A stretch of DNA of 64,000 nucleotides. Origin: Gordonia hankookensis. GTDB lineage: Bacteria; Actinomycetota; Actinomycetes; Mycobacteriales; Mycobacteriaceae. The stretch spans positions 496,001 through 560,000 of the forward strand of contig NZ_JACWMS010000003.1 of assembly GCF_014673215.1 (NCBI RefSeq), read 5' to 3'. Positions within the stretch are counted from its first letter, which is position 1. Every line of letters begins with the position of its first letter. The notes below the pieces were generated by a model, which was not told the DNA's origin, did not search any database, and saw nothing but the letters and a program-made list of their open reading frames with translations. The position numbers and the translations under genes are program-made. Of the stretch, positions 34,315 to 43,897 are shown piece by piece.

Positions 34315-35000
34315 TAGGGTGGCGTCTCCCGCAGCACGTAGCCCACACCCCGCACCGTGTGGATCAGCCGGTCCTCACCGTCGGCCTCGGTCTTGCGACG
34401 GAGATAGCCGACATACACCTCGAGGGCGTTGCCCGAGGTCGGGAAGTCATAGCCCCAGACCTCCTCCAAGATGCGGCTGCGCGACAGCACGCGGCGAGGG
34501 TTCGCCATCAGCATCTCCAGCAGCGCGAATTCGGTGCGTGTCAGGCTGATGCTCCGATCGCCGCGCGAGACGTCGCGGGTCACCGGGTCGAGCGTGAGGT
34601 CGGCGAAGGCGAGCGCCTCGGAATCGACGTCGTCTTCGGGGGTCGCGCGCCGTAGCAGTGCACGCAGTCGTGCCAGCAGTTCCTCGAGTGCGAACGGCTT
34701 GGGCAGGTAGTCGTCGGCGCCTGCGTCGAGGCCGGAGACGCGCTCGGAGACCGAGTCGCGGGCGGTCAACACCAATATCGGCAGGTCATCGCCCGCCGAC
34801 CGCAGTCGCCGACAGACCTCGAGCCCGTCGAGCCTGGGCATCATGACGTCGAGGATCACGACGTCCGGGCGTTCCGCGACGATCTTCTCCAGGGCCTCCA
34901 GCCCGTCGGCCGCGGTGTCCACGCCGTACCCGTTGAAGGTCAACGAGCGGCGAAGCGACTCACGAACCGCCCGATCGTCGTCGACCACAAGGATGCGCAT
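34314..35000 (-). CDS. mprA: Response regulator MprA (OmpR family)
   Basis: 228-residue response regulator. The receiver domain has phosphoacceptor D51 ([14 protein letters not shown]), the acidic pocket DDD at 7-9, and K in [11 protein letters not shown]. An OmpR/PhoB winged helix occupies 130-228 ([33 protein letters not shown]). The frame opens at 35150 but ATG 35000 gives the canonical MRILVVDDD start. It is divergent from the nitrate reductase gene; 212 bases separate the starts. It probably controls this operon and stress sigma factors, as in M. tuberculosis. Confidence 0.96.
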   Translation of the reverse strand: MRILVVDDDRAVRESLRRSLTFNGYGVDTAADGLEALEKIVAERPDVVILDVMMPRLDGLEVCRRLRSAGDDLPILVLTARDSVSERVSGLDAGADDYLPKPFALEELLARLRALLRRATPEDDVDSEALAFADLTLDPVTRDVSRGDRSISLTRTEFALLEMLMANPRRVLSRSRILEEVWGYDFPTSGNALEVYVGYLRRKTEADGEDRLIHTVRGVGYVLRETPP

Positions 35001-35212
35001 ACCTACAGTCTTATCGTGAACTGCTGAGATGTGTCTGAGGACGACAAGTGTGTCGTGGAGGCCGTTGACGCAGGTACGTCGCGGGCAGATCTCGATCTCG
35101 CACCGATGATCTACGGTGCGCACAGAGATCGGCCAGGCCTGTGAGGTCAAGTTGATGGACGCGTAACTGGACGCTTCGAATCAGGAAACACGTCCGACCG
35201 ACGCTGGACCAT

Positions 35213-38200
35213 GTGAAATCCGTCGGCACCGTCCAATCGCTGTGCGCCTACTGCGGCGTGGGGTGCGGTATGGACCTGTCCGTCGGAGAATCGGGCCAGA
35301 TCCTCAAGACCACCGGCCGCAAGGATCACCCGACCAACTTCGGTCGCCTGTGCACCAAGGGCTCCACCACCGCCGACATGCTCGCCGGCGGCGGTCGGCT
35401 GACCGCACCCATGGTCCGCACCGAACGCGGCACCACCGCACAACCCGGCGACCTGGACCAGGTGATCACCGACACAGCCCGTCGGCTGCGAACGATCATC
35501 GACCGACACGGACCCGACGCGGTGGCCCTCTATGTCTCCGGTCAGATGTCGATGGAGGCGCAGTACCTCTCCAACAAACTCGCCAAGGGTTTCATCGGGA
35601 CCAACCAGATCGAGTCGAACTCGCGACTGTGCATGGCCAGCGCGGGCACCGGCTACAAGCAGTCCCTCGGCGCCGACGGCCCGCCGGGTTCCTACCAGGA
35701 CTTCGACCACGCCGACGTCTTCTTCGTGATCGGCTCCAACATCGTCGACTGCCATCCGATCCTGCACCTGCGCATGATGGATCGCATCAAGGCCGGGGCC
35801 AAGCTCATCGTGGTCGATCCGCGCCGCACCGCCACCGCCGACAAGGCCGACCTCTTCCTACAGGTCAAGCCCGGCACCGACCTCGCGCTTCTGAACGGCC
35901 TGCTGCACCTGCTGATCACCGGCGGCCACACCGACGACGAGTTCATCGCGTCGTACACCGACGGCTTCGACCAGATGCCCGACTTCGCCGCGCAGTACCC
36001 GCCTGACCTGGTCAGGGAGATCACCGGCGTCTCCGCCGAGGATCTGCACGCCGCCGCCGGGATGATCGGTACAGCCGACAACTGGATGAGCTGCTGGACG
36101 ATGGGTCTCAACCAGTCGACGCACGGCACCTGGAACACCAACGCGCTCATCAATCTTCACCTCGCGACCGGTGCGATCTGCCGACTCGGCAGCGGACCCT
36201 TCTCGCTGACCGGCCAGCCGAACGCGATGGGCGGTCGGGAGATGGGGTACATGGGACCCGGGCTACCCGGGCAGCGGGCGGTGATCTCCGACGACGACCG
36301 GTCATTCGTCGAGGCGAAGTGGGGGCTCGAGCCCGGCACCCTGCGCACCGACGTCGGGGGCGGCACCATCGACATGTTCCGCCGGATGTCGGACGGGGAG
36401 ATCCGAGCCTGCTGGGTCATCTGCACCAATCCCGTTGCATCGGTGGCCAACCGGTCCACGGTCATCGCCGGCCTGGAGCGGGCGGAGCTGGTGATCACCC
36501 AGGACGCCTTCGCCGACACCGAGACCAACCTCTACGCAGATGTCGCTCTCCCGGCCGCGCTGTGGACCGAATCCGCAGGCACCATGGTCAATTCGGAGCG
36601 CAACGTGACGCTGTTCGAGCCGGCCGTCGAGCCTCCGGGACAGGCCATCCCCGACTGGCAGATCATCGCCCGGGTCGCCTGCGAGATGGGTTATGCCGAC
36701 GCCTTCGGCTACGCGAGCGCCGAGGAGATCTTCGACGAGATCCGCGAGTTCGCCAATCCACGCACCGGATACGACCTGCGGGGCATGAGCTACGACGGAC
36801 TGCGTCGCACGCCCATGCAATGGCCGTACCCGCCCGACGACCTCGTAGACTCACCGGACCCCCACGGCCGCAACCCGATCCGCTACCTCAACGACGGCGT
36901 GAGCCAATCGCTGCACCGCGCCGACGACGGCTCCGTCCCGGCGCTGGCGTTCGCCACCCCGTCCCGTCGCGCCCAGTTCTTTGCCCGACCTCACGTCGAT
37001 CCCGTCGAGATGCCCGATGACGATCACCCCTTCCTGCTCAACACCGGTCGACTCCCGCACCAATGGCACACGATGACCAAGACCGGGCGGGTGGCGAAGC
37101 TGAACAAACTCAATCCGGGCCCCTTCGTCGAGATCCACCCCACTGATGCCGAGCGCCTCGGCATCGCTTCGCAGGATCGGGTCGAGGTGGCCTCGCGCCG
37201 GGGGCACGCCGTTCTCCCGGCATCGATCTCCGATCGTGTACGGCCCGGCAACTGCTTTGTGCCGTTCCATTGGAACGACATGTTCGGCGACGATCTCGCG
37301 ATCAACGCGGTCACGTCCGACGCCGTCGACCCGATGTCGCAGCAACCCGAGTTCAAGGTGTGCGCGGTGAGCCTCACACGCGTGGCCGCCGCCGCGAGTT
37401 CCGAGAACGCGCCCACACCAGGGAGATCCACTCCGGTATCGGAAGGGCAACCTGTGATCGACACCCTCGCCGACCTCTTCGGTGTACCCGACATCGCGCC
37501 TCCGCAACCCACCCACATAGAGAAGCTCTACCTCGCAGGGATCATCGGTGGCCTACGCGCCGATCCGCCGGCCGGCGAGGTCCCGGTAGTGCCGGCCGAT
37601 GCGCCGCTGGCTCCCGACACCCGCACCTGGGTGTCGGGTCTGCTGGCCGGAATGTACTCCCGCCGCGCACTTCCCACGTATGCCACCGCACCGGTCGACC
37701 GCGCTGACGATGTGGGTTCGGTGGGCGCGGTGACCGTCCTCTGGGCATCGCAGATGGGTAACGCCGAAGAGTTCGCCACCCTGTGCGCGGATCGTCTCGC
37801 CGGCACCGGTCGCCCGGTCACCACGGTCTCGATGGACGACTGCGACCCCGGTCGGCTCCCAGACAACGAGACAGTCCTGTTCGTCACGTCGACCACCGGC
37901 GACGGAGATCCACCCGACAACGGGAGCGAGTTCTGGGACGCACTGAACACCGACGACGCACCCGACCTCTCCGGCGTCCGGTACGCGGTGCTCGCCTTCG
38001 GCGACTCCAGCTACGACGACTTCTGTGGCCACGGACGCAAACTCGACGCCCGCATCGGCGAGCTGGGCGGGGCCCGGATCCTCGATCGTGTCGACTGCGA
38101 GCCCGAGTTCGAGGACACCGCGGGCAGTTGGCTCGAACAGGTTGTCGGCGCGCTGAGCACCACCGCCGACAGCAACCCGAATCCCGCCGACGGCAACAAC

Positions 38201-39391
38201 GATCTCGCCGACAGCAACCAAACCCTGGTGTCCACCCCGGATCGCCCGAACCCCGCACCCACGGACACGCCGACGTATTCCCGCAAGAACCCCTTTGTCA
38301 CCTCCCTGGCCCGCAACATCAAGCTCAACGGCTCAGGTTCGCGGAAAGATGTTCGCAACTTCGCATTTCACCTCCCGCCCAACTCGTTGACCTACCGCAC
38401 CGGCGATGCCCTGGGCGTGTGGCCGCGCAACAACCCGGCCCTCATCGAGGAATGGTTGTCGGCGACCCGCCTCGACGGCGACGACGTGGTCTACCTCCCC
38501 GATGCCGGTGAGATGACACTTCGCCGAGCGCTGCGGGAACGCCTCGAGTTCGCCAAGGTGAACACCGATCTCGTCCGGTTTGTCGCGGAACGGACCGGGG
38601 ACGACGACCTCCGCGACCTGACCGCCGCCGGGAACAAGACCCGCTTCGCGGAATGGAGTTGGGGGCGCCAGTCGGTCGATCTGCTGTCCGAGCACCCGGT
38701 GCGCGCGTCGACCTCCGACTGGATCGACATCCTGAAACCGTTGGCGCCTCGGTCGTATTCGATCTCGTCGAGTCCGTTGTCGAGCCCGGACGAGGTGCAC
38801 CTGACGGTCTCCGCGGTCCGATACAACGTCCACGGCACGCCCCGCGGCGGCGTCTGTTCGACATTTCTCGCCGATCAGGCGCAAGGCGAGGACATCGGGA
38901 TCTTCGTCAACTCCACCAACCACTTCCGGCCACCGACCGACCCCGACGCGCCGATGATCATGATCGGCCCGGGGACCGGGATCGCACCCTTCCGGGCCTT
39001 TCTCCACGAACGACAGGCGCTCGGTCACACGGGTCCGAACTGGCTGTTCTTCGGCGAGCAATATGCGGCAACGGACTTCTACTACCGGGACGAGCTGACC
39101 TCGATGCTCGCCGACGGCCTGCTCACCAGACTGGACGTGGCATTCTCGCGGGACCAGGCCTCGAAGGTCTACGTCCAGGACCGGATGCGTGAACACGGCG
39201 CCGAACTGTACCGGTGGCTACACGACGGCGCGCACATCTATGTGTGTGGCGACGCCGGACGCATGGCCAAGGACGTCGACTCCGCCCTGAAAGGCGTGGT
39301 CGCGCAGCACGGAAAGTTGGCACCCACCAGCGCCGAGGGATATGTGAAGGCGCTCGCGGCGGAGAAGCGCTACGTCCGCGACGTCTACTGA
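35213..39391 (+). CDS. nasN: Assimilatory nitrate reductase fused to CysJ-type NADPH flavoreductase
   Basis: 1392-residue single-chain enzyme reducing nitrate to nitrite with NADPH. Residues 1-720 are a molybdopterin oxidoreductase. It has an N-terminal [4Fe-4S] site (C-A-Y-C-G-V-G-C near 11-18, then C47), the SRLCMASA cysteine that binds Mo, and the closing dinucleotide-binding domain. A short linker (about 720-835) leads to a flavodoxin domain at about 838-985 ([12 protein letters not shown]). An FAD domain with RSYSISSSP near 1180 and an NADP domain ([12 protein letters not shown] near 1252) ending YVRDVY follow, as in sulfite reductase CysJ. This fusion is known in mycobacteria and relatives as NasN. 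NirB and NirD lie downstream on the other strand. Confidence 0.95.
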   Translation: MKSVGTVQSLCAYCGVGCGMDLSVGESGQILKTTGRKDHPTNFGRLCTKGSTTADMLAGGGRLTAPMVRTERGTTAQPGDLDQVITDTARRLRTIIDRHGPDAVALYVSGQMSMEAQYLSNKLAKGFIGTNQIESNSRLCMASAGTGYKQSLGADGPPGSYQDFDHADVFFVIGSNIVDCHPILHLRMMDRIKAGAKLIVVDPRRTATADKADLFLQVKPGTDLALLNGLLHLLITGGHTDDEFIASYTDGFDQMPDFAAQYPPDLVREITGVSAEDLHAAAGMIGTADNWMSCWTMGLNQSTHGTWNTNALINLHLATGAICRLGSGPFSLTGQPNAMGGREMGYMGPGLPGQRAVISDDDRSFVEAKWGLEPGTLRTDVGGGTIDMFRRMSDGEIRACWVICTNPVASVANRSTVIAGLERAELVITQDAFADTETNLYADVALPAALWTESAGTMVNSERNVTLFEPAVEPPGQAIPDWQIIARVACEMGYADAFGYASAEEIFDEIREFANPRTGYDLRGMSYDGLRRTPMQWPYPPDDLVDSPDPHGRNPIRYLNDGVSQSLHRADDGSVPALAFATPSRRAQFFARPHVDPVEMPDDDHPFLLNTGRLPHQWHTMTKTGRVAKLNKLNPGPFVEIHPTDAERLGIASQDRVEVASRRGHAVLPASISDRVRPGNCFVPFHWNDMFGDDLAINAVTSDAVDPMSQQPEFKVCAVSLTRVAAAASSENAPTPGRSTPVSEGQPVIDTLADLFGVPDIAPPQPTHIEKLYLAGIIGGLRADPPAGEVPVVPADAPLAPDTRTWVSGLLAGMYSRRALPTYATAPVDRADDVGSVGAVTVLWASQMGNAEEFATLCADRLAGTGRPVTTVSMDDCDPGRLPDNETVLFVTSTTGDGDPPDNGSEFWDALNTDDAPDLSGVRYAVLAFGDSSYDDFCGHGRKLDARIGELGGARILDRVDCEPEFEDTAGSWLEQVVGALSTTADSNPNPADGNNDLADSNQTLVSTPDRPNPAPTDTPTYSRKNPFVTSLARNIKLNGSGSRKDVRNFAFHLPPNSLTYRTGDALGVWPRNNPALIEEWLSATRLDGDDVVYLPDAGEMTLRRALRERLEFAKVNTDLVRFVAERTGDDDLRDLTAAGNKTRFAEWSWGRQSVDLLSEHPVRASTSDWIDILKPLAPRSYSISSSPLSSPDEVHLTVSAVRYNVHGTPRGGVCSTFLADQAQGEDIGIFVNSTNHFRPPTDPDAPMIMIGPGTGIAPFRAFLHERQALGHTGPNWLFFGEQYAATDFYYRDELTSMLADGLLTRLDVAFSRDQASKVYVQDRMREHGAELYRWLHDGAHIYVCGDAGRMAKDVDSALKGVVAQHGKLAPTSAEGYVKALAAEKRYVRDVY

Positions 39392-39542
39392 ATCTGGCGA
39401 CGGCTACGCGATCTGCGGCAGTCCTGTCCCCGGGTGATCGAGCGGGCGACCGTCTTGTGCACAGTCTCTTCGTTGTCCACAGAAGGACAATTGCGAGGGT
39501 TACCGCAGGCCACCGAGGTCGTCGAGGTGCGACCCTGCCGGA

Positions 39543-40421
39543 ATGGATCGATTCGATTGCGCTGGTGTGCTGGCGGCCGGCTTCGGCGTCGCCTCATGGA
39601 AGCAACTCCGTTGCGCGGGTATGACCCGTACCGAACTCCGCACCGCTGTCAGGAATGCCGACCTGCGCTGTGTGCGACGCGGTTGGTACGCGACGCCCTG
39701 GGCGAACCGAGATGTCGTGACGGCGGTATCGGAGGGCGGCGTTCTCAGCTGTCTGTCCGCACTTCGACTCCACGAGGTATGGGTGCCCGGCTCATCGGAG
39801 ACCGTCCATGTGCGCGCCCGCGCGAGCGCTCATCGTGGTGTCCACACGACATTCTGCGAACAGTACGGCAGACCGGAATCAGAACTGTGCAGCATCGATG
39901 AGCTGACGGTCGCGCTCCGTCATGCACTCAAGTGCCTCGACGACGAAGGCATCGTGGTGGTCTGCGATTCGATCCTCAATCAGCAACTACTCGACCTCTC
40001 CGACCTCGACGTCCAGTTCCGGTCGGCCCCGGTACGCGTCCGGCGGCTACTCGACCGATGCGATGAGCAGGCACAGTCGGGTACCGAATCGATGACCCGA
40101 TTACGCCTCCGCTCCCGTGGGATCGGAGTTCGATCACAGGTCACCATTCCCGGAGTCGGCATCGTCGACCTCGTTGTCGGCACCTCGTTGATCATCGAGG
40201 TCGACGGCTACGAAACCCACAGCAGCAAGGAGCAGTTCGAGAAAGATCGCGAGCGCGACAGAAAGGCCGTCGAGCTCGGGTACATCGTCATCAGACTGAC
40301 ATACCACCAGGTGGTCCACGAATGGACGGACGTCGAGGACACGATCATGGACCTCATTCGTCGACGCGAGCACCGCAAGCCGGTGGTCGAGCGGAGCGAA
40401 CTTGTCTCAGATGACACCTGA
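39543..40421 (+). CDS. AbiEi-like wHTH / DUF559 endonuclease-fold protein
   Basis: 292-residue protein. The N-terminal half is an AbiEi-type winged helix region (RTAVRNADLRCVRRGWYATP...LSCLSALRLHEVW). The C-terminal half is a DUF559/Vsr-like PD-(D/E)XK nuclease fold with E-S in GTESMTRLRLR, IVDLVVG and the IIEVDGYETHS catalytic strand. Such proteins are abundant in mycolata and are solitary, with no toxin partner; DNA repair or defence is suggested but unproven. Its stop falls inside the second dispersed palindrome. Confidence 0.85.
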   Translation: MDRFDCAGVLAAGFGVASWKQLRCAGMTRTELRTAVRNADLRCVRRGWYATPWANRDVVTAVSEGGVLSCLSALRLHEVWVPGSSETVHVRARASAHRGVHTTFCEQYGRPESELCSIDELTVALRHALKCLDDEGIVVVCDSILNQQLLDLSDLDVQFRSAPVRVRRLLDRCDEQAQSGTESMTRLRLRSRGIGVRSQVTIPGVGIVDLVVGTSLIIEVDGYETHSSKEQFEKDRERDRKAVELGYIVIRLTYHQVVHEWTDVEDTIMDLIRRREHRKPVVERSELVSDDT

Positions 40422-40478
40422 GCAGATCGCCGAGCCAGATATCTCCTCCCCGTCGCGCTCCGGTGTCATCTGGGACAA
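40402..40478. repeat. Dispersed palindromic repeat, copy 2
   Basis: TTGTCTCAGATGACACC and its near complement GGTGTCATCTGGGACAA form a 17-base stem with one mismatch; the centre holds AGATATCTCC. It is homologous to 16281-16351, sharing the CAGATGACACC arms and AGATAT centre. It overlaps the last 20 bases of the DUF559 gene and lies just before the convergent nirD stop, so it can terminate both. Confidence 0.85.
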
Positions 40479-40482
40479 CGCC

Positions 40483-40800
40483 TCACACCCACACCACCAC
40501 CTGGCCGTCGCGATCCTCCACCCGGTGAACCGCCACCGCCCCGATTCCCTCGGAAGCGCACCCGCCGTTCGTGAATCGAAAGGCGTACTGGTGCAACGGA
40601 CACACGATCTGCCCCAGGTCGAACTGTCCGTCGGCAAGGGGACCTCCGTTGTGCGGGCACACCGCATCGGTGGCACGAAGTGTCCCGTCGGTCATCCGGA
40701 ACACCGCGATCTGCCGATCGCCGACGGCATACGCCCGCCCTTCACCCGGCTGGAGATCCTCCGTCGGTCCGACCACCACCCCCATGTCGACGCGGGTCAC
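40483..40800 (-). CDS. nirD: Nitrite reductase small subunit NirD (Rieske)
   Basis: 105-residue small subunit with a complete Rieske [2Fe-2S] site, VCPHNGG and VCPLHQYAF (C-x-H and C-x2-H). Many NirD proteins of other bacteria lack these ligands, so this one is of the iron-sulfur type. The GTG at 40800 overlaps the nirB stop (GTGA); ATG 40785 is the alternative. With NirB it reduces nitrite to ammonia. Confidence 0.93.
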   Translation of the reverse strand: MTRVDMGVVVGPTEDLQPGEGRAYAVGDRQIAVFRMTDGTLRATDAVCPHNGGPLADGQFDLGQIVCPLHQYAFRFTNGGCASEGIGAVAVHRVEDRDGQVVVWV

Positions 40801-43277
40801 CGGACCGGCACCCTCGGTAAGGGGAGCAACGGCAACGAGGGCGTGAACTGGGCGGGCGACTTCGGTTCCTCGCGATCGAGCCACGGGTCGACGTAACCGG
40901 CCACCGCTTCGTCGATCCGCTCCTGGAGACCGGCCACGAGGCCGTCACGGTCGTCGACGATGATCGCGCGGAGCTCCTCGATACCCACCCGCGGCACCCA
41001 CGCGTAGGTCCGCTCCAGCCACTTCCCCTGCTCGCGGTAGTACTGGATGAAGATGCCGCACAGGCGGATCACTTCGTCTGGCGATTCCGCCGTGGCCAGC
41101 AGGTCGCCCTTGCGGATGTGCGCCCCGGCCGCGCCTCCGACGTAGATCTCCCAGCGACCGTCGCCCACCGCGACCACCCCGAAGTCCTTGCACAACGCCT
41201 CGGCACAGTTACGGGGACAGCCGGTGACCGCCAGCTTCAGCTTGGCCGGCGACTCCAGTCCCTGATATCGCGTCTCGATGTCGATTCCCAGCTGCGTCGA
41301 GTCGCCGAGACCGAAGCGGCAATAGTCGGTTCCCACACAGGTTTTGACTGTCCGGAACGACTTGCCGTAGGCATAACCCGACGGCATGTCCAGGTCCTGC
41401 CAGACCTTCGGCAGATCCTCCTTCTTCACCCCGAGGAGATCGATCCGCTGTCCGCCGGTGGCCTTGATCATCGGGATGTCGTACTTCTCCGCGACATCGG
41501 CGATCCGACGCAACTGCTGCGGCGACGTCACGCCGCCCTTCATCTGCGGCACCACCGAGAAGGTGCCGTCGCGCTGGATGTTGGCATGCACGCGGTCGTT
41601 GACGAAGAGCGCACCCGGCTCCCGTTTCCAGTCGGCACCCCAGACCACGCGCAGCAGCGAGGCCAGCGGCATCTTGGCGGAGGCGTCCTCACCTCCCGGT
41701 GCCAGCGCAACGAAGACGTCGGACACCGACCGGAGATCCTGTCGACGGATCGCGTCGATGAGTTCGGGCTTGGTCAGCGGGATCGCGGGCACATACCAGT
41801 CGGCCGACACGTCGGCGGTCAGCGCGTCCCCCGCCGCGAACTCGACGATGTCGGCGACCAGGGGTTTGCAGGAGCCGCAGCCCTTCCCGGCCCGTGTGGT
41901 CGCGCACACCTCGCTCACGCTGGTGCAACCGCCCCGCACACACCCGACGATGTCGCCTTTGGTGACACCGTTGCAATTGCAGACCTGAACGTCGTCGGCG
42001 AGTTCGGCAGCGCCCGTCGCCGTGCTGGGTGTACCCATGTCGAACAGCATCGAGATGCGCTCATCCGGCAGCGGCACCTTCTCGTCGAACGCCTGCGTGA
42101 GGAAGTTCGCCTTGGAGATGTCGCCGAGCAGCATCGCGCCGATCAGTTTGTTGTCGCGCACCACGACACTCTTGTAGGTACCACTGCGTGGTTCGTAGAA
42201 CTGGACGAACTCGTCATCGTCACGTTCGGGTCCCTTGACGCCCATCGCCGCCACATCGACCCCGGCCACCTTCAGCTTGGTGGTCAATCGCGAACCATGG
42301 TATTCCGCATCCGGATTCGCACCCGTGATGACGTCGGCGAGCACCACCGCCTGTTCCCAGAGCGGCGCAACCAGTCCGTACACCTCGCTGCGATGCTGGG
42401 CACACTCCCCGACTGCGAAGATGAAACCCTCGTCCTCACAACGCATCTGGTCGTCGACGACGATACCCCTTTCGACGACGAGCCCCGCCCGCCGGGCGAG
42501 ATCGACATTGGGACGGATACCGGCCGTCACCACGATCATGTCCCCCGGCAGCGATTGGTCGTCGGCGAAGCCCACGCCTGCTACCGTCCCGTCGTCGTTG
42601 CGCAGGACCGCGGTGGTCCGCTTTCCCGTGTGCACGCCGACGCCGAGTTCTTCGATCTTGTTGCGCAGCACCCTCCCGCCGCGTTCGTCGAGCTGCTGGT
42701 TCATCAGGTGACCCGGTGAATGGACCACGTCGACCTCCACGCCCTGGGTCTTCAGGCCGTACGCGGCCTCCAGCCCGAGCAGGCCACCACCGATGACCAC
42801 CGCGCGCACATCGTCGCGGGCGGTCGCCATCTGCAGCATTCCGTTGGTGTCCTCGATGGTCCGGAAACCGAACACGCCGCGCGCGAGTCGCCCGTCCGGT
42901 TCCCGCAGTCCGTCCATGTTGGGAAAGAAGGTGTTCGAACCGGTCGCGACGATCAGCACGTCGAACGCGATCAACCGGCCGCTGGCACAGGTCACCGTCT
43001 TGGCGAAACGATCGATGGCGTCGGCGCTGTCGCCGCTGTAGAGCGTGACGTCGTTCTCCCGGTACCACGCCATCGGGTTCAGCATCAGATCGTCGTCGTC
43101 GAGTGCCGTCTCACCGGAGAGGACGTGGCTCAACATGATCCGGTTGTAGTTGCCGTAGGGTTCGTCGCCGATCATCGTCACGTCGAACAGATCCGCACCC
43201 CCGCGGGCCAGGATCTCCTCGACCGTCCGCGCGCCGGCCATACCGTTGCCGACGACAACGAGCTTGCGTTTCGGCAT
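40797..43277 (-). CDS. nirB: NAD(P)H nitrite reductase large subunit NirB
   Basis: 826-residue assimilatory nitrite reductase. An FAD/NAD(P)H domain at 1-400 begins KRKLVVVGNGMAGARTVEEI. A BFD-like [2Fe-2S] segment follows (VCNCNGVTKGDIVGCV...GCGSCKP near 430-480). The siroheme/[4Fe-4S] half includes TCVGTDYCRFGLGDST and AVTGCPRNCAEALC, which hold the cluster. It reduces nitrite to ammonium with six electrons. It is translationally coupled to the small gene upstream (TGATG) and to nirD downstream. Confidence 0.96.
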   Translation of the reverse strand: MPKRKLVVVGNGMAGARTVEEILARGGADLFDVTMIGDEPYGNYNRIMLSHVLSGETALDDDDLMLNPMAWYRENDVTLYSGDSADAIDRFAKTVTCASGRLIAFDVLIVATGSNTFFPNMDGLREPDGRLARGVFGFRTIEDTNGMLQMATARDDVRAVVIGGGLLGLEAAYGLKTQGVEVDVVHSPGHLMNQQLDERGGRVLRNKIEELGVGVHTGKRTTAVLRNDDGTVAGVGFADDQSLPGDMIVVTAGIRPNVDLARRAGLVVERGIVVDDQMRCEDEGFIFAVGECAQHRSEVYGLVAPLWEQAVVLADVITGANPDAEYHGSRLTTKLKVAGVDVAAMGVKGPERDDDEFVQFYEPRSGTYKSVVVRDNKLIGAMLLGDISKANFLTQAFDEKVPLPDERISMLFDMGTPSTATGAAELADDVQVCNCNGVTKGDIVGCVRGGCTSVSEVCATTRAGKGCGSCKPLVADIVEFAAGDALTADVSADWYVPAIPLTKPELIDAIRRQDLRSVSDVFVALAPGGEDASAKMPLASLLRVVWGADWKREPGALFVNDRVHANIQRDGTFSVVPQMKGGVTSPQQLRRIADVAEKYDIPMIKATGGQRIDLLGVKKEDLPKVWQDLDMPSGYAYGKSFRTVKTCVGTDYCRFGLGDSTQLGIDIETRYQGLESPAKLKLAVTGCPRNCAEALCKDFGVVAVGDGRWEIYVGGAAGAHIRKGDLLATAESPDEVIRLCGIFIQYYREQGKWLERTYAWVPRVGIEELRAIIVDDRDGLVAGLQERIDEAVAGYVDPWLDREEPKSPAQFTPSLPLLPLPRVPVR

Positions 43278-43624
43278 CAGAAGACGACCATCCCGAAATC
43301 GATGACGACTTCGCCGGCCGCACCTTCAGGCGCTGCCAGCACCAATTCGAGCGTCGAGTCCGGGTCGACGTCCTCGACGACCCGTAACGGCACGTTCACC
43401 GATGCCTTCGCCCCCATCGGGAAGATCCGCATGGGCTTGCCGTCGCGTGTCAGGGTGACATAGATCAGCTCGTCGGAACTGTTACCGCCCCGGAAGTAGA
43501 GCGGCTGTGCCGTCAGCCCGGACGGCACCACGAAGGTCAGCGACGGATCGACCGGGCCCGGCTTGGTGAGTCCGGTGCCGGTGAACGCGAAGACGCCTTG
43601 CAGGAACCGCGGTGTGCTGGACAT
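43277..43624 (-). CDS. NirB-associated hypothetical protein
   Basis: About 115-residue beta-rich protein without a signal peptide (FVVPSGLTAQPLYFRGGNSSDELIYVTLTRDGK, then MRIFPMG and VVIDFGMVVF). Its stop overlaps the nirB start in TGATG, so it is cotranslated with nitrite reductase. Similar small genes occur before nirB in other actinobacteria. GTG 43633 and ATG 43624 are both possible starts; neither has a ribosome-binding site, so a leaderless mRNA is possible. Function unknown. Confidence 0.75.
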   Translation of the reverse strand: MSSTPRFLQGVFAFTGTGLTKPGPVDPSLTFVVPSGLTAQPLYFRGGNSSDELIYVTLTRDGKPMRIFPMGAKASVNVPLRVVEDVDPDSTLELVLAAPEGAAGEVVIDFGMVVF

Positions 43625-43636
43625 GTATGCCACTAT

Positions 43637-43674
43637 CGCGACCGCGCGTGACTCATTGCTTGCCTCGGTGTTAC
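43637..43674 (-). promoter_or_regulatory. Possible GlnR-like box upstream of the nirB operon
   Basis: On the minus strand GTAAC, GCAAG, GTCAC and TCGCG occur at 11-base steps, recalling the GlnR pattern GTnAC-N6-GAAAC repeated. The fit is partial, and the box lies only about 13 bases before ATG 43624, too close for a usual activator site. Kept at low confidence because nirB operons are GlnR targets in relatives. Confidence 0.25.
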
Positions 43675-43731
43675 AAGGCGATTGTCAGGACCTCACCGGA
43701 CATCCGGAGGTGAGTGATCTGGGGTGACCTT

Positions 43732-43885
43732 GATCTCGATACGCCCTCACTCCGTTCGGGCTACTCGATCAGCGGCGGTTCGCCGATCGACCAGCGGCGC
43801 CTCTCCGCCGACCGACCAGCCCGCCAGCCGCGCCTCTCCGCCGATCGAGTAGCCCACGAGCGAAGCGAGCGTGCGTATCGAGATC
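43732..43885. repeat. Large imperfect inverted repeat, GATCTCGATACG arms
   Basis: The 154-base element has GATCTCGATACG at one end and CGTATCGAGATC at the other, each leading inward to a GGGCTACTCGATC or GATCGAGTAGCCC segment. Between them lie repeats of CGCCTCTCCGCCGA(C/T)CGA. A related CTCGATACG...GCTACTCGATCAGC stretch is at 56448-56479. It lies between divergent-facing gene ends (nir operon starts and fprB copy 2 stop). No reading frame is credible. Confidence 0.8.
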
Positions 43886-43897
43886 CACAATCCAGCG

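Noticed and set aside
35001..35212. GlnR box before the nitrate reductase
   Set aside because: GTAAC and GAAAC occur but at the wrong spacing for the consensus.
39543..40421. AbiE-type toxin-antitoxin system
   Set aside because: Only the AbiEi-like/DUF559 protein is present; there is no AbiEii toxin next to it.
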